A stretch of 5,592 bases of DNA, taken from Thiothrix sp. GTDB lineage: Bacteria; Pseudomonadota; Gammaproteobacteria; Thiotrichales; Thiotrichaceae. Every line of letters starts with the position of its first letter. The first letter of the stretch is position 1. Shown here in pieces: positions 1 through 5,592 of the stretch. The position numbers and the translations under genes are program-made. The notes beneath the pieces were generated by a model. That model was not told where the DNA came from. It saw only the letters and a program-made list of their open reading frames with translations, and searched no databases. Location: positions 1 through 5,592 of the forward strand of contig DRMA01000091.1 in assembly GCA_011375245.1 (NCBI GenBank). Direction: 5' to 3'.

Positions 1-6
1 CTGAAT

Positions 7-1455
7 ATGAAAATAAACTTAAACTTAAACTTAATGCCATTATGTTTAAATGGCATAAGAAAAATAGTAACGCTTCTTAGTGTTTTACTCGTCGCTTACT
101 TATTACCAACGCTTGCCATCGCGGAAGAAGCAACACATGCCGCACAATCCGCCTTAGACCTAACCAATAGTGCTGTTGGCTTTGCTGCTATTGGCGTTTT
201 TCTTATAGCTTATTTATTGGTAATGACAGAAGAACATACGCATTTGCGTAAATCCAAACCTGTGATTATTGCTGCAGGGATTATCTGGGCAATGATTGGT
301 ATGGTTTACATGAATCATGGTATGTCTGAAATGGCAGAACATGCCGTGCGCCATAATCTACTAGAATATGCTGAGTTAATGTTGTTTTTGTTGGTCGCAA
401 TGACCTACATCAATGCCATGGAAGAACAAGGCGTTTTTGATGCATTGCGTTCATGGCTGATTCGAAAAGGCTTTAGCTTTCGTGCTTTATTCTGGTTGAC
501 AGGCTTTTTAGCCTTTTTCATTTCACCCATTGCCGACAACCTCACCACCGCCTTACTCATGTGTGCGGTAGTGCTTGCTGTTGGTGGCGACAACCAACGT
601 TTTGTCGCACTCTCGTGTATCAATATTGTTGTTGGAGCAAATGCAGGTGGAGCATTCAGTCCCTTTGGTGACATTACGACGCTCATGGTGTGGCAAAAAG
701 GCATGGTTGAATTCTGGGGCTTCTTTGCGCTTTTTATTCCAGCCTTAGTCAACTTTGTCGTTCCTGCCGCCATTATGCATTTTGCTATTCCTAATGAACA
801 CCCTACAGGGAATGATGAACATGTTGCTATCCATAGAGGGGGGAAGCGTATTGTTGCATTGTTTTTACTGACGATTGCAACGGCGGTTAGTTTCCACAAC
901 TTTATCGGCTTACCACCTGTGATTGGTATGTTAACAGGCTTGGGCTATTTGCAGCTATTCGGTTATTTTTTAAAGATGACCGATGGTGATCCCTCCAATG
1001 ACCATTTGCCCTCAAAAGTAGGACGTTTTGATGTATTTAATGAAATAGCCCGCTCAGAATGGGATACCTTATTATTCTTTTACGGTGTTGTACTTTGTGT
1101 GGGAGGCTTAGGGTTTTTGGGGTATCTAGGACTTGCTTCTGATTTAATGTACAGCCAATGGGGGGCAACTAGTGCTAATGTTACGGTAGGTGTATTATCT
1201 GCCATTGTTGATAATATCCCTGTGATGTTTGCTGTTTTGACAATGAATCCTGATATGAGTACCGCACAATGGCTATTGGTTACACTCACCGCAGGCGTGG
1301 GAGGAAGCTTATTATCTATCGGTTCAGCCGCTGGTGTTGCATTGATGGGGCAAGCCAGAGGTCAATACACTTTCTTTAGCCACCTAAAATGGACACCCGC
1401 AATTGCCCTGGGTTATATAGCGAGTATCTTGGTGCATATGTGGCTTAATTTTTAA
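7..1455 (+). CDS. nhaD: NhaD-type Na+/H+ antiporter
   Basis: Inner-membrane antiporter that exports Na+ or Li+ in exchange for protons, giving salt and alkali tolerance (known for the NhaD family of the ion transporter superfamily). The 482-residue length fits the family. Visible landmarks are a probable signal peptide (basic R18-K19, hydrophobic core about 20-37, likely cleavage after AIA at 37-39), many hydrophobic helices, the motif SPIADNLTTALL at 173-184 with D177/N178, a Gly-rich NAGGAFSPFGDITT stretch at 212-225 with D222, DNIPVMFAV at 402-410, and GGSLLSIGSAAG at 432-443. The Asp-Asn pairs in the two half-repeats are typical of ion binding in this fold. The start is uncertain: ATG at 34 (residue 10) would give a more ordinary signal-peptide n-region, and the six bases upstream of position 7 show no ribosome-binding site. 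The gene is intact and is followed 18 nt later by a response regulator. Confidence 0.93.
   Translation: MKINLNLNLMPLCLNGIRKIVTLLSVLLVAYLLPTLAIAEEATHAAQSALDLTNSAVGFAAIGVFLIAYLLVMTEEHTHLRKSKPVIIAAGIIWAMIGMVYMNHGMSEMAEHAVRHNLLEYAELMLFLLVAMTYINAMEEQGVFDALRSWLIRKGFSFRALFWLTGFLAFFISPIADNLTTALLMCAVVLAVGGDNQRFVALSCINIVVGANAGGAFSPFGDITTLMVWQKGMVEFWGFFALFIPALVNFVVPAAIMHFAIPNEHPTGNDEHVAIHRGGKRIVALFLLTIATAVSFHNFIGLPPVIGMLTGLGYLQLFGYFLKMTDGDPSNDHLPSKVGRFDVFNEIARSEWDTLLFFYGVVLCVGGLGFLGYLGLASDLMYSQWGATSANVTVGVLSAIVDNIPVMFAVLTMNPDMSTAQWLLVTLTAGVGGSLLSIGSAAGVALMGQARGQYTFFSHLKWTPAIALGYIASILVHMWLNF
15..32 (+). repeat. Three tandem copies of hexamer AAACTT
   Basis: Three perfect head-to-tail copies of AAACTT lie just inside the first possible nhaD start and would encode Asn-Leu three times. 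Because the unit is six bases, changes in copy number would not shift the frame. If nhaD really begins at position 34, this repeat is in the 5' untranslated leader. Confidence 0.8.
34..56 (+). other. Hairpin at the second possible nhaD start
   Basis: ATGCCATT (34-41) and AATGGCAT (49-56) are perfect reverse complements around a 7-nt loop. The left arm begins exactly at the alternative nhaD ATG (residue 10). In RNA this would place that start codon in a stem, or form a stem just after the first ATG. The pairing is seen directly; any regulatory role is inference. Confidence 0.5.
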
Positions 1456-1460
1456 GGAGA
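1454..1460 (+). promoter_or_regulatory. Ribosome-binding site of the response regulator gene
   Basis: AAGGAGA is a strong Shine-Dalgarno match that overlaps the nhaD stop codon (1453-1455). It lies 13 nt before the ATG at 1474, which is longer than usual, but no alternative start codon sits closer in frame. Its placement suggests that translation of the regulator is linked to that of nhaD. Confidence 0.7.
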
Positions 1461-1473
1461 AACAATCGCTCTT

Positions 1474-2154
1474 ATGTATATTTTAGCCATAGAAGATAAT
1501 CCTGATCTGGTCGAAAATCTTTATGATTTTTTTGAAGTACGAGGACACATCATCGATGCTGCCTATGATGGTAAGAGCGGTCTACAATTTGCACAACAAA
1601 ATACGTATGATGTGATCGTACTTGACTTGATGCTACCTGACATTGATGGTTTTGAAGTCTGTCAAACACTCCGCATACAAGGTTGTAATTTACCGATACT
1701 AATGCTAACCGCCCGTGACACCTTGGATGATAAAATTTTGGGGTTTACGAGTGGTGCCGATGATTATTTAGTTAAACCATTTTCGTTACAGGAACTTGAA
1801 GTGCGTTTGCAAGCACTGGTTCGACGTGCGCGGGGTGAGGTCAGCAAAGCTTGTTTATCTGTTGCTGACCTAACCTTCAACCCCACAACGTTAATCGTCA
1901 AGCGAGGCAGACAGCGTATTGAATTGCCACCGATTCAACTAAAAATATTAGAGCGTCTGATGCGACAATCACCACAAGTTGTTTCACGACAGGATATTGA
2001 ACATCATATTTGGGGAGAAAACCTCCCTGAAACAGACTCTTTACGCGCACATCTGCATACCTTGCGAATGTTGATTGACAAGCCTTTTACCCCACATTTA
2101 TTACAAACAGTACGGGGCATGGGGTATCGTATTGCTGAACTTGATGCGTTTTAG
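1474..2154 (+). CDS. OmpR/PhoB-family response regulator
   Basis: Cytoplasmic DNA-binding regulator of 226 residues. The receiver domain spans about 1-118, with acidic pair E7/D8, phosphoacceptor D51 in VLDLMLPDIDG, T79 in MLTARD and K101 in LVKPFS, so all expected active-site residues are present. A winged-helix DNA-binding domain covers about 126-221, with recognition-helix region SLRAHLHTLR (189-198) and the characteristic TVRGMGYRI end (212-220). The LHTLRMLIDKPF style resembles ColR-like regulators, but this is an impression from memory. It lies 18 nt after nhaD and overlaps the histidine kinase by 11 nt, so the three genes are probably cotranscribed. Its targets are unknown; nhaD itself and the spacer before the SulP gene are natural candidates. 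Confidence 0.95.
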   Translation: MYILAIEDNPDLVENLYDFFEVRGHIIDAAYDGKSGLQFAQQNTYDVIVLDLMLPDIDGFEVCQTLRIQGCNLPILMLTARDTLDDKILGFTSGADDYLVKPFSLQELEVRLQALVRRARGEVSKACLSVADLTFNPTTLIVKRGRQRIELPPIQLKILERLMRQSPQVVSRQDIEHHIWGENLPETDSLRAHLHTLRMLIDKPFTPHLLQTVRGMGYRIAELDAF

Positions 2155-3409
2155 CCTTCGTTATCGTGTTGCGCTTGCTTTTTTAATGTTAGGTTGGTTA
2201 ATTAGCATGGCAATGGGAGGAACGCTTTATTGGCTGACGATTAGCTTGGAAAAGGAGCTGATTGAGGAAATAATTTCAACGGAACTAGAAGATTATATCA
2301 GTAGTTACACGCTTGACTCTCCTCTCCCCCCTCCATCAAATACACATTTTCAAGGCTATGTGATAACGACAAAGAGTCAGACTACGTTACCTAATGAACT
2401 GCAACACCTTCCCTCAGGATTAAATCATATAAAGCATATAAAGATGAATGGGGTAGGCTATTATGTAAAATCAAGAGTACATAATACAACACGCTTTTTC
2501 ATGTTGTATGCAGATGAAATGATCAGGCAACGAGAAAACGAGTACCTTGGCTTTCTTGCTATTGGCATTGGCTTAATGACGTTACTTTCTGGCACCTTAG
2601 GATTTTGGTTAGCAGATCAAGTTATTACTCCCGCCTCTCTTGCTCAGCAAGTCTCAACCATGAACCCTCATTATAGCCCAAGCCCACTGCCGATCAACGC
2701 CATACATCCACTGGATGAGGTCGGAAAACTAACACAGACAATCGACAGCTATCATCAACGACTAGCAGATTTTAATGAACGTGAACGCGCCTTTACCAGT
2801 AATGTCAGTCACGAATTGCGTACTCCCTTGGCAGTGATTAAAGGTGCTGCTGAAGTAATGCTTGCTCAAAAAAATCACAGTCTAGGTGATCAAAGGCGTA
2901 TAGAACGCATTGCGCGTGCCGCTGCACAGATGACACGGTTAACAACCGCGTTACTTACCTTAGCGCGTGAGGAATCAGATAATGAGCAGAAGCATCAATA
3001 TCCTGTAAAAAAAATATTACGGCAAGTAGTCAATGAACACCAGTATTTATTGAACCATAAATCCGTAGTGGTCAAACTTCATACCCATCATGACTTGCTT
3101 ATTACTAGCGATCCCACGCTTTTATACGTGGTGCTGGCTAATATTATTCGCAATGCATACAGTTATACCAGCCAAGGCACGGTGCATATTCGCTTAGAAG
3201 GCAAGCGTGTTGTTATTGAGGATACAGGGGTAGGAATGAAAAAAGATCAATTGTTACGAATGTTTGATCGTTATTACAGTGATCATCATGCAAATGGTGG
3301 GCACGGTATCGGATTATCATTGGTCAGGAGGATATGCGAACGCTATAGCTGGAGAATATCGGTACATAGTCGGGAAGGGCAAGGGACTTCTGTTGAACTG
3401 CGCTTATGA
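2144..3409 (+). CDS. Membrane sensor histidine kinase
   Basis: Sensor partner of the preceding regulator, 421 residues from the chosen start. Transmembrane helix 1 is about 9-33, a periplasmic sensor segment about 34-133, transmembrane helix 2 about 134-158, and a HAMP-like linker about 159-212. The dimerisation domain carries phosphoacceptor H223 in SHELRTPLAVIKG. The ATPase domain shows the N box LANIIRNAYSYT (331-342), G1 box EDTGVGM (359-365), F-box-like MFDRYYS (373-379) and G2 box GHGIGLSLV (386-394). All catalytic boxes look intact. An in-frame ATG exists at 2075, but it would cost an 80-nt overlap with the regulator's DNA-binding domain; ATG 2144 leaves an 11-nt overlap and puts a short basic segment before helix 1. 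No Shine-Dalgarno precedes 2144, so translational coupling is likely. The sensor segment is rich in acidic residues and histidines, and its ligand is unknown. Confidence 0.94.
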   Translation: MRFSLRYRVALAFLMLGWLISMAMGGTLYWLTISLEKELIEEIISTELEDYISSYTLDSPLPPPSNTHFQGYVITTKSQTTLPNELQHLPSGLNHIKHIKMNGVGYYVKSRVHNTTRFFMLYADEMIRQRENEYLGFLAIGIGLMTLLSGTLGFWLADQVITPASLAQQVSTMNPHYSPSPLPINAIHPLDEVGKLTQTIDSYHQRLADFNERERAFTSNVSHELRTPLAVIKGAAEVMLAQKNHSLGDQRRIERIARAAAQMTRLTTALLTLAREESDNEQKHQYPVKKILRQVVNEHQYLLNHKSVVVKLHTHHDLLITSDPTLLYVVLANIIRNAYSYTSQGTVHIRLEGKRVVIEDTGVGMKKDQLLRMFDRYYSDHHANGGHGIGLSLVRRICERYSWRISVHSREGQGTSVELRL

Positions 3410-3417
3410 ATACATTT

Positions 3418-3447
3418 TTGACTGGTAGTGATAAAAATCAGTATATG
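3418..3447 (+). promoter_or_regulatory. Possible sigma70-type promoter for the SulP gene
   Basis: TTGACT (3418-3423) is a five-of-six match to the -35 consensus, and TATATG (3442-3447) is a weaker -10, with an 18-nt spacer. Transcription would begin near 3454 and leave a leader of about 150 nt before the SulP start. The A+T-rich spacer also offers other -10-like strings, such as TATATT at 3569-3574 without a good -35, so the call is tentative. Confidence 0.35.
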
Positions 3448-3457
3448 CTAATATACT
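3440..3457 (+). other. Short palindromic hairpin in the kinase-SulP spacer
   Basis: AGTATAT (3440-3446) and ATATACT (3451-3457) pair perfectly around a GCTA loop. It is nearly all A-T and no U-run follows, so it is a poor terminator. It overlaps the candidate -10 and could equally be an operator. Confidence 0.4.
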
Positions 3458-3464
3458 TAAACTG

Positions 3465-3482
3465 TAGCAATTATAGCAACTA
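3465..3482 (+). repeat. Tandem 9-mer, possible regulator site
   Basis: TAGCAATTA and TAGCAACTA are adjacent 9-mers differing at one base, followed by the related TAGAAAGTC. OmpR-family regulators often bind tandem direct repeats near this spacing, so this is a candidate site for the regulator encoded upstream. The repeat is seen; the binding role is inferred. Confidence 0.35.
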
Positions 3483-3489
3483 TAGAAAG

Positions 3490-3561
3490 TCAGATAATTG
3501 TATTCATCGCTTAGAAGCCATATGACTGGCTGGAACAATAAATGTGAACCTCATTATCTGA
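3490..3561 (+). repeat. Spaced 9-bp inverted repeat in the SulP leader
   Basis: TCAGATAAT (3490-3498) and ATTATCTGA (3553-3561) are perfect reverse complements 54 nt apart. Between them lies a small AGCCA/TGGCT stem (3516-3520 with 3527-3531). In RNA the outer arms could close a two-stem structure before the SulP start; in DNA they could be paired protein sites. No known riboswitch is recognised. Confidence 0.4.
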
Positions 3562-3602
3562 ATATTTATATATTAAACTAACCCATTATTAGAAGTTTCC
3601 CC

Positions 3603-5330
3603 ATGCATACATTTTTTCCCTTTCTCATCTGGTTTAAGCTTATTAATAAAGCAAGCTTAAAAGCAGACTTCATGGCTGGCATAACAGGCGCGGTTATTGT
3701 TCTCCCTCAAGGTGTTGCCTTTGCGACCATTGCAGGCTTGCCTCCCGAATACGGTCTTTATACAGCAATGGTGACACCCATTATTGCCGCCTTATTTGGC
3801 TCATCGTACCATTTGATTTCTGGCCCGACGACAGCCATTTCCATTGTGGTGTTTTCATCCATTAGCCATTATGTTGAACCAGGTTCGGCAGAATTCGTAT
3901 CAATGGCATTAACCTTGACTTTTCTTGCAGGGGTTTATCAACTCGCCTTTGGGCTGGCTCGACTCGGTGCTTTAGTCAATTTTGTATCCCATACGGTCGT
4001 TATTGGCTTTACCGCAGGCGCGGCAATTTTAATTATTACCAGTCAAATGAAGAGTGTTTTAGGCATAGCGATTCCTAAAGGGGAATCTTTTTTACATACA
4101 TGGTACGACGTATTTGCTGGTTTTCAGCATATTAATCTCTACATTCTTGCTGTAGCTACCATTACGTTACTTGTCGCTATTGCATCAAAACGCTTTTTTC
4201 CTCGTTTACCCAACTTATTGATTGCATTAATTATTGGTGGTCTAACAGCTTCATTATTACAGGGTGAACAACAAGGTATACAGTTTATTGGTGAAATCCC
4301 TGCTAAACTTCCTCCGTTATCACTTCCTGATTTTTCTTTTGCAACCTTAAAAATGCTTGCACCTGATGCCTTTGCAGTTGCCTTGTTAGGACTCATTGAG
4401 GCCGTTTCAATTAGTCGTGCTATTGCATCACAATCGAATCAACATATTGAACCTAATCAAGAATTTATTGGACAAGGATTGTCAAATATGGGGGGGAGCT
4501 TTTTTTCCAGCTATGCAGGTTCTGGTTCTTTCACTCGTTCAGGGGTTAATTATGCCTCAGGTGCTAAAACCCCCTTATCCGCGATCTTTGCTGCCATTAT
4601 TCTTGCTTTAATCGTATTACTCATTGCCCCGTTAACACGCTATCTACCCACCGCAGCAATGGGAGGGGTTATTTTGGTCGTTGCCTATAGCTTGATTGAT
4701 TTCCCTCATATAAAGCATATTATTCACAATAGTAAAACCGAAACGGCGATTTTGCTAACTACTTTTTTTGCGACCTTATTCCTTGAATTAGAATTTGCCA
4801 TTTATATGGGTGTATTGCTTTCTCTCGTTATTTTTCTCGCTAAAACATCCATTCCTGAAATTGAGACCTTAGCGCCTGACAAAGACGAGAAAACGGGTAA
4901 ACACATTCTAACAAATATCAATGATAAGCCTTTAAACCAATGTCCTCAATTCAAAATTATTCGCTTTGATATGTCGATTTATTTTGGCTCGATCTCCCAT
5001 ATGCAAAACCGTCTGCACAAGATCGTTGAAAATGAACGTATTTATCATATTCTCATTGAAGGCAGTGGTATCAATCTCATTGATTTAAGTGGTGCTGAAG
5101 CACTTGTAGCCGAGCATAAACGACTACAAGCACTAGGTGGAGGTTTGTATTTTGTTGGGCTTCATTCCGCTGTTTATGAGTTTGCTGCTAGAACCTGTTT
5201 TATTAAACAAATTGGCGGTGAAAACTTTTTTGATGCTAAAAAAGATGCTATTCATAGTATCTATTCTCGGCTTAATAAAGATGTTTGTGCCAACTGTCAG
5301 GTTCAGGTTTTTCGGGAGTGCCGATACTGA
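3603..5330 (+). CDS. SulP/SLC26 anion transporter with STAS domain
   Basis: Inner-membrane anion transporter of 575 residues, normal for the family. The membrane domain covers about 15-415, with the SulP signature LPQGVAFATIAGLPPEYGLY (34-53), a substrate-site-like SGPTTAIS (73-80), and a conserved acidic residue E266 in LLGLIEAVSISRA (261-273). A cytoplasmic STAS domain spans about 449-555, including INLIDLSGAEAL (490-501). The tail carries C562, C565 and C573 in a CxxC-x7-C pattern. Family substrates include sulfate, bicarbonate and C4-dicarboxylates; the sequence does not settle which applies. The ATG at 3603 gives the usual short cytoplasmic N-terminus; AGAAG at 3591-3595 is a weak ribosome-binding site 7 nt away. 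The gene lies 193 nt after the kinase, same strand, and probably has its own promoter. No truncation or frameshift is seen. Confidence 0.95.
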   Translation: MHTFFPFLIWFKLINKASLKADFMAGITGAVIVLPQGVAFATIAGLPPEYGLYTAMVTPIIAALFGSSYHLISGPTTAISIVVFSSISHYVEPGSAEFVSMALTLTFLAGVYQLAFGLARLGALVNFVSHTVVIGFTAGAAILIITSQMKSVLGIAIPKGESFLHTWYDVFAGFQHINLYILAVATITLLVAIASKRFFPRLPNLLIALIIGGLTASLLQGEQQGIQFIGEIPAKLPPLSLPDFSFATLKMLAPDAFAVALLGLIEAVSISRAIASQSNQHIEPNQEFIGQGLSNMGGSFFSSYAGSGSFTRSGVNYASGAKTPLSAIFAAIILALIVLLIAPLTRYLPTAAMGGVILVVAYSLIDFPHIKHIIHNSKTETAILLTTFFATLFLELEFAIYMGVLLSLVIFLAKTSIPEIETLAPDKDEKTGKHILTNINDKPLNQCPQFKIIRFDMSIYFGSISHMQNRLHKIVENERIYHILIEGSGINLIDLSGAEALVAEHKRLQALGGGLYFVGLHSAVYEFAARTCFIKQIGGENFFDAKKDAIHSIYSRLNKDVCANCQVQVFRECRY

Positions 5331-5361
5331 TTGTTGGTTTTTATCAGAAATTACCTGCCTT

Positions 5362-5410
5362 TATTGGTATTGCCCTGAAATCGAGTTGCAATTACATGAC
5401 AATACCAATA
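5362..5410 (+). repeat. 11-bp inverted repeat between convergent genes
   Basis: TATTGGTATTG (5362-5372) and CAATACCAATA (5400-5410) are perfect reverse complements around a 27-nt loop. The repeat sits 31 nt after the SulP stop and 48 nt from the stop of the minus-strand reading frame. No T-run follows on either strand, so it is not a classical intrinsic terminator. It may stabilise mRNA 3' ends or assist termination. The rest of the spacer (5331-5458) shows no gene. Confidence 0.45.
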
Positions 5411-5458
5411 CTAATAAAGCTATAAAACATCAGATTATTTATTCTTTGTTCCTTTGTC

Positions 5459-5592
5459 TCATAAATGGTAAGGGCTACCATATAGTTTTAAGTACGCTTC
5501 CTTACCAATAACGTCACTGTGATGTTTGTAATATAATTTTTCAACATTCAGTTTACCGACATAATATCCCATTATTGCTAGTGATCTTGCAG
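5459..5592 (-). CDS. 3' end of an unrecognised convergent gene (partial)
   Basis: On the minus strand one frame is open from the window edge for 43 codons to a TGA at 5461-5459. The visible C-terminus contains MGYYVGKLNVEKLYY and ends in KLYGSPYHL. It is rich in Tyr, Lys and Leu, and has no transmembrane segment or motif I can assign. The composition looks protein-like and codon use resembles the neighbours, but 43 open codons can arise by chance in AT-rich DNA. An internal ATG (5572-5570) could instead start a 37-residue peptide. I infer that the gene continues beyond the window and converges on the SulP gene. No function is assigned. Confidence 0.55.
   Translation of the reverse strand, partial: ARSLAIMGYYVGKLNVEKLYYKHHSDVIGKEAYLKLYGSPYHL

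Noticed and set aside
405..899. 164-codon open frame on the minus strand.
   Set aside because: It lies wholly inside nhaD on the opposite strand, and its translation has no recognisable domain; nhaD is clearly the real gene.
2075..2143. Upstream in-frame ATG giving a 444-residue kinase.
   Set aside because: The extra 23 residues are translated from the regulator's winged-helix codons out of frame and show no kinase-like sequence; ATG 2144 fits the usual short overlap.
3543..3560. TGTGA-like half-site suggestive of a CRP site before the SulP gene.
   Set aside because: The second half-site TCACA is absent at the required spacing.
5466..5507. Mutually exclusive stems TGGTAAGG/CCTTACCA and ATGGTA/TACCAT, resembling an attenuator.
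   Set aside because: No U-run follows, and the region is better explained as the end of the convergent coding sequence.
5137..5511. 124-codon plus-strand frame running from the STAS domain past the SulP stop, possibly indicating a frameshifted longer SulP protein.
   Set aside because: The SulP frame remains well conserved to its natural end with the cysteine tail, and the other frame gives low-quality protein sequence.
5532..5537. Perfect TATAAT -10 hexamer on the plus strand, preceded by a near-palindrome (5510-5526), suggesting a promoter and operator for a gene to the right.
   Set aside because: No acceptable -35 or extended -10 is present, and the stretch lies inside an open minus-strand reading frame that explains it as coding sequence.

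Overview
The window reads as a gene-dense stretch of a fairly AT-rich proteobacterial chromosome, most likely gammaproteobacterial and aquatic or marine. That guess rests on the NhaD-type sodium/proton antiporter, the OmpR-family two-component pair, the overall protein style and a moderate-to-low G+C content. I cannot name the genus from sequence alone. No rRNA, tRNA, CRISPR array, insertion sequence or phage gene is visible.

Layout. Positions 7-1455 encode an almost certain NhaD antiporter; the window starts only 6 nt before its first possible ATG, so its promoter lies outside. After an 18-nt gap comes an OmpR/PhoB-type response regulator (1474-2154). Its histidine kinase (2144-3409) overlaps the regulator's end by 11 nt. 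These three genes look like one operon. A 193-nt spacer (3410-3602) is A+T-rich and holds a possible promoter, a short palindromic hairpin, a tandem 9-mer and a spaced inverted repeat. It is followed by a SulP/SLC26 anion transporter with a C-terminal STAS domain and a cysteine-rich tail (3603-5330). Downstream is a 128-nt spacer with an 11-bp inverted repeat. The window ends in what looks like the 3' end of a convergent minus-strand gene (5459-5592), which I do not recognise.

How the parts may work together. NhaD would expel Na+ (or Li+) in exchange for protons. The adjacent two-component system is the obvious candidate regulator of nhaD, responding to an envelope, ionic or metal signal. The SulP protein imports an anion, which could be sulfate, bicarbonate or a dicarboxylate. 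If it is a Na+-coupled bicarbonate importer, NhaD would recycle the sodium, but its TM8 motif does not clearly support that reading. All genes look intact. I see no strong evidence of a wholly new system; the most testable points are the nhaD-two-component linkage, the substrate of the SulP protein and the structured leader in front of it.
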